Origin: Thermoplasmatales archaeon
Lineage (GTDB): Archaea; Thermoplasmatota; Thermoplasmata; Methanomassiliicoccales; Methanomethylophilaceae
Assembly: GCA_012522645.1 (NCBI GenBank)
Contig: JAAYKC010000076.1
Location: 1-46,083 of the forward strand
Reading direction: 5' to 3'
DNA: 46,083 bases
The position numbers and the translations under genes were made by a program. The notes beneath the pieces were generated by a model that was not told the origin of the DNA, searched no databases, and saw only the letters and a list, made by a program, of their open reading frames with translations. Shown in pieces: positions 7,883-16,707 of this stretch; within the stretch, counting starts at the first letter, position 1; each line of letters starts with the position of its first letter.

Positions 7883-8911
7883 TCAGAACCAGGAGTCCAG
7901 GGACCTTTGCTGCCTCTTGGCCTTGTTGGCAGCTCTGGCACTGTCGATCTTGTCCAGGGCGGAGACGATACGGCTCTCTGTGAAATCATATCCTGCCAGC
8001 ATATCGATCACGCCGTCCCTGTCCATATCCTCGGGGTTCAGCCTGTATGCGTCCGAGTACTCCCCGTCAAGGAATATCCCCCTGACATCCTCATAATCAG
8101 GAATATCCTGGCCTATGTGCTTCAGAGCCTTCTCGAGGCTGCCGTGGTCCTTTATCAGCTTTATGCCCCTCTTCGGGCCTATCCCGGACAATCCGGGGTT
8201 GAAATCCGTGCCCATGAGGATGCAGGCATCCACCAGCTGCTCCCTGGTGAGGCCTATGTGCTTCAGAGCCTCCTCGGATTCGATTATCTCGGTCCTGACG
8301 GTCCTGTACTCGTCCCTGCCCGGTACCTTCCTCCTCCCGGTTATCGTCATGTTCCTGACGAGCCTCGGAGCCCCGAACAGTATCGAGTCATAATCCTGGG
8401 ATGCCGATGCCCACACGTCGCCTTTGGCGCACATGTATGCCGCCTGCGCCTCCCCGTCGCCGGGCGCCTCGATCAGAGGCAGGCCCATAAGATCCAGGAG
8501 CCTCATCGATGAATCCCTGATCTCATCGGTCATCCTCGACGTCTGCTGCGCCTTCGTGAAGGCCTTCTTGAGGTCCCCCTCCCTGACAGCCTTCTCCCAT
8601 TCCTTCTCGGCATCGTCCCTGCGCGTTTTCCTCTTATCAAGGGTTGTGCGCTTCAGCTCGTGCGGAGCGCCGTCGAAGACGAAAGACGGCTCGATGCCCG
8701 ACTCGATGAGGTTCGCCGTCCGGTACAGGAGCCCGGACAGATGGGACGTCACCCTGCCCTTGGAATCGCAGAGGGGATAGCCGTCCGGCTGCCTTATAAT
8801 TGAAAGGAACTGGTATATCGTATTGTATGCGTCAATGGTGACCTTCCGGCCGCTCAGGTAACCGAGATCGACCTCGCGGCACTCTATGACACCGGAGAGG
8901 TTGACTCCCAT
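7883..8911 (-). CDS. fen: Flap endonuclease 1
   Basis: The 342-residue structure-specific nuclease removes 5' flaps during Okazaki fragment maturation and base excision repair. The N-terminal XPG region (TIDAYNTIYQFL), the internal XPG region (EAPGDGEAQAAYM, with acidic metal ligands) and a helix-hairpin-helix region (GIGPKRGIKLI) are present. The protein ends with a PIP box, QRSLDSWF, which binds the PCNA clamp. The ATG has AGGTG upstream. It follows a small membrane protein by 8 bases, so it may belong to an rpe-led operon; ileS downstream has its own promoter. Confidence 0.95.
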   Translation of the reverse strand: MGVNLSGVIECREVDLGYLSGRKVTIDAYNTIYQFLSIIRQPDGYPLCDSKGRVTSHLSGLLYRTANLIESGIEPSFVFDGAPHELKRTTLDKRKTRRDDAEKEWEKAVREGDLKKAFTKAQQTSRMTDEIRDSSMRLLDLMGLPLIEAPGDGEAQAAYMCAKGDVWASASQDYDSILFGAPRLVRNMTITGRRKVPGRDEYRTVRTEIIESEEALKHIGLTREQLVDACILMGTDFNPGLSGIGPKRGIKLIKDHGSLEKALKHIGQDIPDYEDVRGIFLDGEYSDAYRLNPEDMDRDGVIDMLAGYDFTESRIVSALDKIDSARAANKAKRQQRSLDSWF

Positions 8912-8919
8912 GGATGCAC

Positions 8920-9108
8920 CTATCCTTCCCTCTCGGATATCCCGACGGCGCCGACGGCCGCGGTGGAGAAGAGAAGGACGAGGGATATGAATGCAGCATA
9001 CAGTATATCGGTCGCAACGAAGACGATGAACAGTGCCAGGAACAGCAGTGACAGCAGGACGGTCAGGTATCCGTCGTCGACGGCCGACCTCAGGGACAGC
9101 TTAGCCAT
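8920..9108 (-). CDS. Small membrane protein, function unknown
   Basis: 62 residues with a polar N-terminus (MAKLSLRSAVDDG) and two closely spaced hydrophobic segments (about 15-34 and 36-55). It sits 26 bases after rpe and 8 bases before the FEN1 gene, which suggests co-transcription. A TATA-like sequence (CTTTTATAC on the minus strand) lies less than 15 bases before the ATG, too close to serve this start, and no later start codon exists, so read-through from rpe is more likely. No family was recognised. Confidence 0.55.
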   Translation of the reverse strand: MAKLSLRSAVDDGYLTVLLSLLFLALFIVFVATDILYAAFISLVLLFSTAAVGAVGISEREG

Positions 9109-9134
9109 GACCGTATAAAAGCTGGGGTCTTAGA

Positions 9135-9791
9135 TTAATCTTTCCCGAAGGTCTTCCAAAGGGCTATCTCGGATGCCATATCATCCATGCGGAAAAGATA
9201 GCTTCCCGCCGCCAGGACCGTCGCCCCCGCTTCTGCGCACCTTCTTCCCGTTTCCCGGTTGATGCCGCCGTCCACGGAGATCTCCAGTCCCGGGTTGCAT
9301 TCTTCGGCGTATCTGCCGGCCGCCGTGATCTTCGGCAGACCCTCCTCCCGGAAGCTCTGGCCTCCGAATCCGGGCTGCACGGTCATGACCAGCAGCACAT
9401 CAACCTCATCAAGGTACTTCTCCACTGCGGAGAAGGGGGTCCCGGGGTTCAGGGATATGCCGGCCCTCAGGCCCCTGTCCTTTATCGCTTTGATCGCTTC
9501 CCTGATCTCCCCTTCGGCCTCCGTGTGCACCGTGAGTATGTCCGCTCCGGCGTCGGCGAAGGCGTTCACATAACGGACGGGCTTCTCGATCATCAGGTGC
9601 ACGTCGAAGACGATCCTGCTTAGGGGTCTGAGGGCCTTCACCACCAGAGGGCCCACGGTTATGTTCGGTACGAACATCCCGTCCATCACGTCGATGTGGA
9701 TCCAATCCGCTCCTGCGCGCTCCACCCGGAGAAGCTCCTCTCCCAATCTGGAGAAATCAGCTGAGAGCATTGAGGGGGAGACCTTTGTCAT
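9135..9791 (-). CDS. rpe: Ribulose-phosphate 3-epimerase
   Basis: 219 residues forming a TIM barrel that interconverts ribulose 5-phosphate and xylulose 5-phosphate. Family signatures are SPSMLSADF at the N-terminus, DWIHIDVMDGMFVPN (metal and catalytic histidine/aspartate), FDVHLMIEKP, VMTVQPGFGGQ and SVDGGIN with the second catalytic aspartate. The ATG at 9791 begins MTKVSPSMLS; the longer open frame upstream has no family similarity. A TATA-like ATTAAAT is centred about 28 nt upstream, so it is probably leaderless. The stop is TAA. Confidence 0.94.
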   Translation of the reverse strand: MTKVSPSMLSADFSRLGEELLRVERAGADWIHIDVMDGMFVPNITVGPLVVKALRPLSRIVFDVHLMIEKPVRYVNAFADAGADILTVHTEAEGEIREAIKAIKDRGLRAGISLNPGTPFSAVEKYLDEVDVLLVMTVQPGFGGQSFREEGLPKITAAGRYAEECNPGLEISVDGGINRETGRRCAEAGATVLAAGSYLFRMDDMASEIALWKTFGKD

Positions 9792-9955
9792 GGCTGAGCC
9801 GATTATACTACAGGGATTTAATCTTTGGAGTCCCCGCCCCTCTTTCCCGGGGGATATCCTGTCATCCGCCCTGTGGGTCCCGGCCGCTGCGGAGAACGGT
9901 TGTTGCGCACCATCTTCAGTAAACAATAAATCCGTTCTCCGGGATTGGCTGTATC

Positions 9956-10156
9956 ATGAGCAGAGACTCCGCAGAGCACATATGCGACGTGCAGGGATGC
10001 ACGGACAAGGCCGAGAGATCCATATCCGGGAAGAAGGTGGAGATGACAGATCTCGCCCTCAAGAGCGAGGGCATCAGGCAGGACCACCTTTGCAAGACCC
10101 ATTACAGGGAGTTCAAGAAGGAGACCAAGGGAACGATCCCGGATTACATGGGCTGA
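9956..10156 (+). CDS. Small cysteine-containing protein, probable zinc binder, function unknown
   Basis: 66 residues with HICDVQGC near the N-terminus and HLCKTHYREFKK in the second half, a C-x4-C ... C-x2-H spacing that suggests one zinc site. It lies immediately before the RNase Z gene with its stop only 3 bases from that start, so the two are probably co-transcribed. A TATA-like AACAATAAAT is about 30 nt upstream. No named family was recognised; a role alongside tRNA processing is only a guess from position. Confidence 0.6.
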   Translation: MSRDSAEHICDVQGCTDKAERSISGKKVEMTDLALKSEGIRQDHLCKTHYREFKKETKGTIPDYMG

Positions 10157-10159
10157 GTG

Positions 10160-11068
10160 ATGATCGAGATTCTCTTCCTGGGGACTGCCGCGAGCATGCC
10201 CTCCAGGCACAAATCCCTGCCGTGCGTGGCCGCCAGGCACGGTTCCGACGTCCTCCTGTTCGATTGCGGAGAGGGGACCCAGAGGCAGCTGATGATCTCC
10301 CCTTTATCATTCATGAAGGTGAAGGCGATATTCCTGACGCATCTGCACGGGGACCATATAATCGGCGTTCCGGGGCTGCTGCAGACCATGGGCCTCTCGG
10401 GCAGGAAGGACCCTATATTCATATACGGACCAAGCGGCACCGGGAATTCGGTAAGGATGCTCATGGGCTCCTGCGAAGGGGAGCTGCAGTATCCGGTTGA
10501 GGTCATTGAAGCGGATCCGGGTCTTGTATTCGAAGGCAGGGGCTACAGCGTGAGTGCCGTGGAATCCGATCACGGGACGGCATCACTGGCATATGTGATG
10601 GAGGAGAACGCAGTGCCCGGCAGGATCAACAGGAGCAAGGCTGAGAGCCTGGGTCTGGAACCGAAGGATCTGGCACTCATCAAGAAAGGCATCTCCGTGA
10701 AGGGCGTTGACCCCGGGGAGGTCACAGGCCCGGCCAGACGGGGGGTGAAGATCGTGATAACAGGGGACACACGTCCTCATGACAGGATCAGGGAGGCCGC
10801 CGCCGGAGCGGACATGCTGATACATGAGGCCACATTCATGAACGACAGCGCAGAGCTGGCAGACGCCCATATGCACTCCACGGCCCTGCAGGCCGCCGAG
10901 ATCGCCAGGGGATCGGACGCAGGGATGCTGGTACTGACCCACATAAGCAACCGCTACGAGGATCTCTCCCTGCCTGAGGAGGAGGCGAGATCGGTGTTCC
11001 CCAATACCGTCGCCGCCAGGGACATGGACATGTATCAGGTGTCGATTTCCGGCATCAGATCAGTTTGA
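10160..11068 (+). CDS. rnz: Ribonuclease Z (tRNA 3' endonuclease)
   Basis: 302 residues of the metallo-beta-lactamase fold that cuts the 3' trailer from tRNA precursors. The zinc motif HLHGDH is at 61-66, and the family motif F-D-C-G-E-G-T-Q-R-Q at 34-43. Later ligands are visible in ESDHG, TGDT and LTHIS. ATG at 10160 (MIEILFLGT) fits homologues better than the in-frame GTG at 10157. The 3' end overlaps the convergent HTH-CBS gene by 14 bases. Confidence 0.93.
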   Translation: MIEILFLGTAASMPSRHKSLPCVAARHGSDVLLFDCGEGTQRQLMISPLSFMKVKAIFLTHLHGDHIIGVPGLLQTMGLSGRKDPIFIYGPSGTGNSVRMLMGSCEGELQYPVEVIEADPGLVFEGRGYSVSAVESDHGTASLAYVMEENAVPGRINRSKAESLGLEPKDLALIKKGISVKGVDPGEVTGPARRGVKIVITGDTRPHDRIREAAAGADMLIHEATFMNDSAELADAHMHSTALQAAEIARGSDAGMLVLTHISNRYEDLSLPEEEARSVFPNTVAARDMDMYQVSISGIRSV

Positions 11069-11618
11069 GCATATCGGCGTTGGTTATTATCCCCACCACA
11101 GACCCCTTCCTGGAGACCAGGATGGCATCGCAGGCGCTTATCATGGCCGTTATCGTCGCCAGCGGCGTGGTCTCCGAGATGAGAGGATACGGATCGGACA
11201 TGACCTTGGATATAGTCATGCCCGACAGCTCGTCCATCGTCATCCCCTGCCTCAGAAGGCTCAGGATCGATTTCTCTGAGATGCTGCCGACAGGCAGCTC
11301 CCCGTTAAGGACCGGGACCTGGGAGAATCCCGTGGATTTCATAAGATCGGAAGCGGCCTTGACATGCTCCCCGAACTGGATGGACACCACGCCTTTGGAT
11401 GCGATCTCGGCAGCCGTCAGTCCCTTCCCGTCATCCTCCTTTATCGTCTCCATCGTATCGAAGAGCCTGACCACGGTCTCGTATCCTGCGGATATGGTGC
11501 CCTTCTCTATCTTGGCGATAGTGCTCTGGCTTATGCCGGATGCAGCGGCCAGTTGGGTCTGTGTCAGATCGAGGGACTTCCTCATCTTCCTTATGTCAGA
11601 TGTCGGAGGGAATCTCAT
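11055..11618 (-). CDS. Transcriptional regulator with XRE-type HTH and two CBS domains
   Basis: 187 residues. Residues 6-62 form a helix-turn-helix of the XRE type (LTQTQLAAASGISQSTIAKIE); about 68-122 and 130-186 form a CBS pair, a module that binds adenosyl ligands such as AMP, ATP or SAM. The start at 11618 (MRFPPTSDIRKMRK) is preferred because a TATA box (11641-11650) is centred 27 nt upstream, giving a leaderless message; longer forms would include the promoter. It is divergent from the SAM synthetase gene, separated by 102 bases, so a SAM-responsive regulator of that gene is an attractive inference. Confidence 0.85.
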   Translation of the reverse strand: MRFPPTSDIRKMRKSLDLTQTQLAAASGISQSTIAKIEKGTISAGYETVVRLFDTMETIKEDDGKGLTAAEIASKGVVSIQFGEHVKAASDLMKSTGFSQVPVLNGELPVGSISEKSILSLLRQGMTMDELSGMTISKVMSDPYPLISETTPLATITAMISACDAILVSRKGSVVGIITNADMLKLI

Positions 11619-11640
11619 GTTACAGGACATCGTAAAATTC

Positions 11641-11711
11641 CTATAAGAATATTTGTCACACGCTCCTTTATTTACTGGTATAATCTGCATTCACTAATTA
11701 CCTCTGGAGGG
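11641..11711. promoter_or_regulatory. Divergent promoter region between the HTH-CBS regulator and SAM synthetase
   Basis: Minus-strand TATA (TTCTTATAG, 11641-11650) serves the regulator. Plus-strand TATA (CTTTATTTA, 11666-11674) serves SAM synthetase, whose ribosome binding site GGAGGG is at 11706-11711. The two boxes are only about 20 bases apart, so one bound protein could affect both. Confidence 0.5.
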
Positions 11712-11720
11712 TCGAACAAG

Positions 11721-12938
11721 ATGAGCAAGAACATTTACGTAGAGGGCATAAACGAGGTGCCCACGCCTAAAGGCAGGATAGAACTGGTCGAAAGGAAAGG
11801 TATCGGGCACCCGGACAGCGTCGCAGATGCTCTGGCAGAGGAGGTCTCCAGGGCCCTGTGCGGTATGTACAAGAAGGAATTCGGGAAGATACTGCACCAC
11901 AACACCGATGAGACGCAGATAGTGGCAGGGATGTCCGCGCCCGGATTCGGCGGCGGGAACATCATCACCCCGGCGTACATACTCCTGGTGGGACGTGCCA
12001 CCACCTTCATATCCGAGGAGAAGGACATCAGGGAGCTCCCCTGTGCGTCCACTGCCCTGAAGGCCGCGAGAAAGTACATGAAGAAGACATTCCCCAACGT
12101 CGACATGGACTCGGACGTCATAATCGACACGAAGCTCGGTCAGGGGTCCGACGACCTCATGGGCGTCTACACAACATCAAAATTCCTCGCCAACGACACA
12201 TCCTTCGGAGTGGGCTACGCTCCCTTCTCCATAACGGACAGGGTCGTTTACGACACCGAGAAGTACATCAACGGCAAGCTCAAGGACAGCCTCAAGGAAG
12301 CGGGTCAGGACGTCAAGGTCATGGCATCCAGGGTCGACAAGGACATCACCCTCACAGTTGCATGCGCCATGGTGGACAAGTACATCGATGATGCGGATCA
12401 CTATAAATCGGCCATAGAGCAGCTCACCGACAATGTCTACCAGAACGCTCTGGACATCATCGACGGCGAGGACGTGACGCTGAAGCTGGAGGTCAACACC
12501 GCCGACGATTACGACCGCGGAGTCTACTACCTCACATGCACCGGTCTCTCCCAGGAGATGGGAGACGACGGATCGGTGGGAAGGGGCAACAGGGCCAACG
12601 GGCTCATCACACCATACAGGCCCATGTCCATGGAGGCCACCTCCGGTAAGAACCCGGTCACCCACATAGGGAAGATCTACAACGTGATGTCCATACTCAT
12701 GGCAGAGGAGATAGCGAAGAAGGTCAGCTCCGATGTGGAGGTGCGCGTCAGGATACTGTCCCAGATAGGGAAGCCTGTGAGCGAGCCTCTGAACTGCAGC
12801 GTGCAGCTCGTTACGAACGTCAAGGAGCCCAAGATGAAATCCTGGGAATCCGAGGCGAACGGCATAGCGAATGAGTGGCTCAGCAACGTTGACAGGATAA
12901 CAGACCTTATAACTTCAGGAAAGATATCTACATTCTGA
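11721..12938 (+). CDS. mat: S-adenosylmethionine synthetase, archaeal type
   Basis: 405 residues of the archaeal methionine adenosyltransferase family, making SAM from methionine and ATP. Signatures are [18 protein letters not shown] near the N-terminus, [12 protein letters not shown], the [11 protein letters not shown] region, and [16 protein letters not shown]. The upstream open frame to 11364 is antisense to the regulator gene; the ATG at 11721 has GGAGGG 9 nt upstream and gives the expected start [11 protein letters not shown] demand is high in methanogens through methylated cofactors and radical SAM enzymes. Confidence 0.96.
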   Translation: MSKNIYVEGINEVPTPKGRIELVERKGIGHPDSVADALAEEVSRALCGMYKKEFGKILHHNTDETQIVAGMSAPGFGGGNIITPAYILLVGRATTFISEEKDIRELPCASTALKAARKYMKKTFPNVDMDSDVIIDTKLGQGSDDLMGVYTTSKFLANDTSFGVGYAPFSITDRVVYDTEKYINGKLKDSLKEAGQDVKVMASRVDKDITLTVACAMVDKYIDDADHYKSAIEQLTDNVYQNALDIIDGEDVTLKLEVNTADDYDRGVYYLTCTGLSQEMGDDGSVGRGNRANGLITPYRPMSMEATSGKNPVTHIGKIYNVMSILMAEEIAKKVSSDVEVRVRILSQIGKPVSEPLNCSVQLVTNVKEPKMKSWESEANGIANEWLSNVDRITDLITSGKISTF

Positions 12939-12942
12939 TAGG

Positions 12943-13524
12943 ATGAAGATAATTAACATGCCTGATTACGGTCCGATGTTCCGCTTCAATGATGCGGATG
13001 TCTACTGGGCGCTGCATGTCCTCTCCGACGGGAAGAGGATGGGCAGGAAGCGTCTGGCAGAGGCATTGGGCATAGGGGAGGGAAGCGTGCGCAGGATCGT
13101 GGACACTCTCCGGGATTGGGAGATGATCTCCGTCCACCAGACGGGCATCACCATAACCCGTTCCGGTCTGGGGTTCCTTGCGGAGCTTCCGGTGAAGGTG
13201 CTCGATATCAGCCTGGGGGACTCCGTGGTAGGGGACTGTCAGCAGTCGATCCTGGTCTACGGGGTGGGCAGCAAGATAGAGAACGGGATGCAGCAGAGGG
13301 ACGTCGGCATAAGGGTCGGCGCTCTCGGCTGCACGACCGTCGTCATGAGGGACGAGGTCCTCATGATACCTCCTGACTGGAATCTTGACGAGGAGCGCCC
13401 CGATATAGCGGAGAAGATACGGAAGACCGACATGGGCCCCAACGATGCCATCATCGTGGGCAGCGCCCAGGACAGTCATACGGCCGTCAACGCCGCACTC
13501 ATGGCGGCATTCCAGCTGTTCTGA
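12943..13524 (+). CDS. DUF4443 winged-helix protein
   Basis: 193 residues. The first 85 form a winged helix (ADVYWALHVLSDGKRMGRK ... GEGSVRRIVDTL), and the rest matches the archaeal DUF4443 architecture, with a central segment VGIRVGALGCTTVVM that may bind a small ligand. It starts 4 bases after the SAM synthetase stop, so the two are probably one transcript, and it is followed by the TIM-barrel gene after one base. An in-frame ATG at 12958 is an alternative start. Probable transcription regulator; target unknown. Confidence 0.72.
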   Translation: MKIINMPDYGPMFRFNDADVYWALHVLSDGKRMGRKRLAEALGIGEGSVRRIVDTLRDWEMISVHQTGITITRSGLGFLAELPVKVLDISLGDSVVGDCQQSILVYGVGSKIENGMQQRDVGIRVGALGCTTVVMRDEVLMIPPDWNLDEERPDIAEKIRKTDMGPNDAIIVGSAQDSHTAVNAALMAAFQLF

Positions 13525-13525
13525 T

Positions 13526-14482
13526 ATGAATCACCTCCTCGGGTACACGATATACGGCAGCACCGCTGATATACCGGGCACCGGCACGGCCGCAGAGAGG
13601 CTGAGGTCCGCAGGTGCTGACGGGATAGAGCTGCTCACAGGATACCAGAGCGTGCCGGAGGACATGGTGCCGGTCACCAGGGCGGTCCATCTCCCGTATG
13701 CCACTGACTGGTACGGCGTATGGTCAGGCAGGATAACCGTCGGGGAGGACGTACCGGATGATACGGTGCGCCACACGTTCTACGGAAGGTCCCGGCAGGA
13801 GATATGCGATACCATACAGGAATGCATATCCGCCGCCTCTCGGCTGGAACCGGATTACGCCGTATTCCATGCGGGCAACGCCAATACGGACGATCTGCTG
13901 ATCAGGGAGCAGTCCGACAGCGATGAGGATGTGCTCAGAGCACTGGCCGAGGCCGTGAATGACGCCGTCTCCCGCATGGGAGGGGAACCCCCGGTGAGGA
14001 TACTGTTCGAGAACCTGTGGTGGCCCGGCCTCAGGCTGACCGGCGGATCGGGATACCGCATCCTGGAGAGGGAACTGGAATTCGAGAATTGGGGGCTGTG
14101 CCTGGACACGGGCCATCTGCTCGTGTCCCTGGGCGGGGTGGACACGGAGGATGAGGCGATAGACCTTCTGCTGAGGACCGCGGATTCCTACCCTGACGAC
14201 CTGACTGACAGGATAGATGCGATGCATCTCCACCTCAACACATCAGCGGAGTTCATGAGATCCCAACGCAACGGCGGCGATGTCCCCGATAAAAGGGAGG
14301 ACAGGATGCTCGCCGCTTACGACCGCATCTACGGTTCGGACAGTCATGATCCGTTCACGTCCGCGAGGGTCCGGGAACTGGTGGAGGCGATCGATCCCCG
14401 GACGATAACGCACGAGATGAAGACGCAGGATCCGTGCAGGATGATGTCGGACTTCCTGTGCCAGAGATCATTATTTCCCTGA
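13526..14482 (+). CDS. Xylose isomerase-like TIM-barrel protein (AP endonuclease 2 family)
   Basis: 318 residues resembling sugar phosphate isomerase/epimerase-type TIM barrels. Candidate metal ligands occur in YAVFHAGN, RILFENLWW, GLCLDTGHLL, AMHLHLN and ITHEMK, the usual strand ends of this fold. The ATG at 13526 begins MNHLLGYTIYGS; the upstream open frame lies over the DUF4443 gene. The substrate cannot be told; it may be a sugar isomerase or an endonuclease IV-like protein. It is the last gene of the SAM synthetase transcript by spacing. Confidence 0.75.
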   Translation: MNHLLGYTIYGSTADIPGTGTAAERLRSAGADGIELLTGYQSVPEDMVPVTRAVHLPYATDWYGVWSGRITVGEDVPDDTVRHTFYGRSRQEICDTIQECISAASRLEPDYAVFHAGNANTDDLLIREQSDSDEDVLRALAEAVNDAVSRMGGEPPVRILFENLWWPGLRLTGGSGYRILERELEFENWGLCLDTGHLLVSLGGVDTEDEAIDLLLRTADSYPDDLTDRIDAMHLHLNTSAEFMRSQRNGGDVPDKREDRMLAAYDRIYGSDSHDPFTSARVRELVEAIDPRTITHEMKTQDPCRMMSDFLCQRSLFP

Positions 14483-14664
14483 GGCTTAAGGAGAGGTCAT
14501 CTCCCCGGGCGATCATTCGCAATAACGCGATCCTCTGCGAGAAACAGGACCCATTCCGAACTTTTATTTTGACGGAGGAGAGGGATCAGCGGTGTCCCGG
14601 CGTATGTTCATTCGCCGCCGCGGATCCGGCAGTTCTCCGGAACATACCCATTCCTCTGACATTA

Positions 14665-14673
14665 TGTTTATAT
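14665..14673 (+). promoter_or_regulatory. TATA box before the second two-helix membrane protein
   Basis: GTTTATATC at 14665-14673 predicts a start near 14693-14697. The AGGAGG at 14697-14702 then stands 8 bases before the ATG at 14711, so the shorter start is preferred. Bases 14483-14660 hold no feature that I could identify. Confidence 0.45.
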
Positions 14674-14710
14674 CCGCCTAATGTCTGATGAGGCGCAGGA
14701 GGATGGATGC

Positions 14711-14926
14711 ATGAACAGCAAGATAGAGGACGGGATAGTCCTTCTTCTGATGATCATACTGGGAGTGATCCTGGTACTGGCTCTTACCCTTCTGGTGGTC
14801 TTCGTCCTGGCTACGGCCTCGGACCTGATAACCGGAGGGGCAGAGGTGATCAACGCGGCGGCGCTTCTCATGAGCGCCATGGTCGTCTCTGTGACGGTGT
14901 ACGTGGTCGTGAAGAAGAGACAGTGA
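14711..14926 (+). CDS. Small two-helix membrane protein, possible paralogue of the protein at 2536
   Basis: 71 residues: MNSKIEDG, hydrophobic segment about 9-34, a polar linker (SDLITGGAEVINAA), second hydrophobic segment about 48-67, and a basic end KKRQ. Length, helix positions and a short linker beginning A-x-D match the 73-residue protein at 2536-2757. An upstream in-frame ATG at 14681 would lie before the predicted transcript start. Function unknown. Confidence 0.62.
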   Translation: MNSKIEDGIVLLLMIILGVILVLALTLLVVFVLATASDLITGGAEVINAAALLMSAMVVSVTVYVVVKKRQ

Positions 14927-14949
14927 TTACGAAACGCCTTAACCAAACC

Positions 14950-15381
14950 TCATATGACCTTTTCCAGCGCCGATATGACGTCGAGGCAAAGGGACGGACA
15001 GAACTCGGTATAGACGTTATTCCTGTGCGCCGCGAGGTCATCCTCCTCTTTCCTTATATCCAGGCCCATCAGCTCCGGGCAGGAGATCCCTCTGTTGTGC
15101 TTCTTCCTGAGCTCTGCCATGAACTGCTCCTTCTTGATGAGGGCAAGCCCCTTGGAGGCGAAGTCCGGCTTGTCATTCCCGTACTTCAGGCCTATCACGA
15201 CATAAGCGGCCAGGACCGCACCGCAGGCGCTCCCTTCCAGCAAGCCCATCCCCAGGCAGGATACCGACCTCATGAGATCACCGAAGCTGTCCGTCTCTAT
15301 CCTGTCCCTTAGTGCGAATATCACACACTGAGCGCAGTCATAGCCCTCTTCGTACAACCTGTTGATGTATGCGATATCCAT
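14950..15381 (-). CDS. C_GCAxxG_C_C family redox protein
   Basis: 143 residues with the full cysteine pattern of the family: YDCAQCV near residue 16, then SCLGMGLLEGSACGA (the GCAxxG-like core), ISCPELMG and FCPSLC. These proteins are thought to be redox-active, some associated with membranes or metal clusters, but the reaction is not known. The ATG at 15381 gives MDIAYINRLYEEGYDCAQ, the usual family start; a longer frame to 15480 has no similarity. A TATA-like GTATTTAC lies about 33 nt upstream. Confidence 0.8.
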   Translation of the reverse strand: MDIAYINRLYEEGYDCAQCVIFALRDRIETDSFGDLMRSVSCLGMGLLEGSACGAVLAAYVVIGLKYGNDKPDFASKGLALIKKEQFMAELRKKHNRGISCPELMGLDIRKEEDDLAAHRNNVYTEFCPSLCLDVISALEKVI

Positions 15382-15518
15382 GCTGTATGAATCGGCAGAG
15401 CGTGTAAATACTTCTTCGCTTCCGGTCCGCCGGCGTGCAGACGGGGACCCTTCCGGAGACGTCCAGACAGGAAACGGCATGCCGCGGCCGTCCGCCTGAC
15501 TGCCCCTGACGAATCATA

Positions 15519-15527
15519 TTTATAATA
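15519..15527 (+). promoter_or_regulatory. TATA box for L40e
   Basis: TTTATAATA centred 36 nt before the ATG at 15559, implying a leader of about 10 bases. Confidence 0.5.
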
Positions 15528-15558
15528 GGTCATTATTGGACACTCCAGAGGAATAGGA

Positions 15559-15708
15559 ATGGCACGCTTCAAAGAGGCAGAGAGCAGACTTCTCGATAAA
15601 TCGGTTTGTATGAGCTGCTACGCCACGAACCCAAAGAACGCCAGCAGGTGCCGCAAATGCGGATACAGCAACCTTAGACCCAAGGCGAGGGAAAGCAGGA
15701 AGCAGTGA
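15559..15708 (+). CDS. rpl40e: 50S ribosomal protein L40e
   Basis: 49 residues, starting [14 protein letters not shown], then a zinc ribbon C-M-S-C ... C-R-K-C (cysteines at 17, 20, 31, 34), then a basic tail ending SRKQ. Length, composition and the motif S-R-C-R-K-C-G-Y match archaeal L40e, a component of the large ribosomal subunit. It has its own promoter (TATA 15519-15527). It is short enough to be missed by length-limited gene calling. Confidence 0.9.
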   Translation: MARFKEAESRLLDKSVCMSCYATNPKNASRCRKCGYSNLRPKARESRKQ

Positions 15709-15761
15709 GCTGACCTATTTCCTGCTTCACACTTTGTAAGGTCCGCGGCACGGCTAAGCGG

Positions 15762-15769
15762 TTTAATAC
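15762..15769 (+). promoter_or_regulatory. TATA-like box before the receiver-DUF835 gene
   Basis: TTTAATAC about 47 nt before the ATG at 15813, giving a leader of about 20 bases; it probably drives the receiver-enolase-pncB transcript. Confidence 0.4.
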
Positions 15770-15812
15770 TCTTAATGCGTGACGGGACTCATACATCCTG
15801 GGGACAGATAGG

Positions 15813-16697
15813 ATGAAGGTTCTGGTCATTGACGATAACGAGGCGATTCAGGAGATAATCGCTGAGATATTGAGTGTGGACGGCTATGCTACAGAGATAG
15901 CAGGGTCCATCGAGGAGGCGCGTTCCAAGCTGACCTCGTTCATCCCCGATGCGATACTTCTGGATTCCGTGGTCAACGGAGAGAGCTCCCTGCCCTTCCT
16001 GGATGAGTTGGACCCCAAGTCTGAGGTGAAGGTCCTGATCCTTACGAGCGGGAAGGAGATCCTGCCCAAGGACTCGCCTCTGGTATACGGGCATATCCAG
16101 AAGCCGTTCAAGAGCACGGACATCATCGACAACGTCCGCGGCATGACGTTGGGCGAGGCAGCCGCCGCCAGGAAGAAGAAGATCAAGTTCAGGCTGTTCG
16201 GGAACAGGAAGCCGGAATCCGAGGATGTCCGCGAGACGGAGATCAATTTCGGGAGATCATATATCGTTTTCGAGAATGAACCGTCATTGGTATACGCGAT
16301 GGCGCACACGCTGCAGTCCAGGGACTGCGATGTGATGGTGATCACCTCCGAAGGCGTGAAGTACGTCAATGACAAGATAGGCGGGGATACCATGAGGATC
16401 CTGGGGATGTCCCCCAGACTGAAGGCCGGTTACGTTGAGATGTCAAAGCTGGGGACGCTCATGGCCAATGCGGTGGAGTTCATGGATCAGAACGCAAAAC
16501 CGGTGGTGGTATTCGACAATCTTCAGCCTCTCATAGAGGCCAACAGCCTTAACGGGGTGCTGACCATGATATACCAGCTGATAAACGGGGACTCGAAGAA
16601 GACCTCATCCATAATAATATCAGCACCGGAATCCAGTTTCACAGACAAGGATAAGGACCTGCTGCTGAGGAATATGGAGATTTACAAGGAAACCTGA
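15813..16697 (+). CDS. Response-regulator receiver domain fused to a DUF835 domain
   Basis: 294 residues. Residues 1-115 form a receiver domain with acidic pair D7-D8, phospho-acceptor D51 (ILLDS), T78 and K97 (QKPF). After a basic linker (115-145) comes an archaeal DUF835 domain, with VFDNLQPLIEAN and SSIIISAPESSF, related in shape to KaiC-like ATPase regions but without a P-loop. No DNA-binding domain is present, so output is probably protein-protein. No histidine kinase lies in the window. The enolase gene follows 10 bases later, suggesting co-transcription. Confidence 0.82.
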   Translation: MKVLVIDDNEAIQEIIAEILSVDGYATEIAGSIEEARSKLTSFIPDAILLDSVVNGESSLPFLDELDPKSEVKVLILTSGKEILPKDSPLVYGHIQKPFKSTDIIDNVRGMTLGEAAAARKKKIKFRLFGNRKPESEDVRETEINFGRSYIVFENEPSLVYAMAHTLQSRDCDVMVITSEGVKYVNDKIGGDTMRILGMSPRLKAGYVEMSKLGTLMANAVEFMDQNAKPVVVFDNLQPLIEANSLNGVLTMIYQLINGDSKKTSSIIISAPESSFTDKDKDLLLRNMEIYKET

Positions 16698-16707
16698 GTG
16701 TGATATC

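Noticed and set aside
15701-15740. Hairpin after L40e as a terminator
   Set aside because: The possible stem (GCAGGAA/TTCCTGC) starts inside the coding end and has a large loop with no T-run, so the evidence is too weak.
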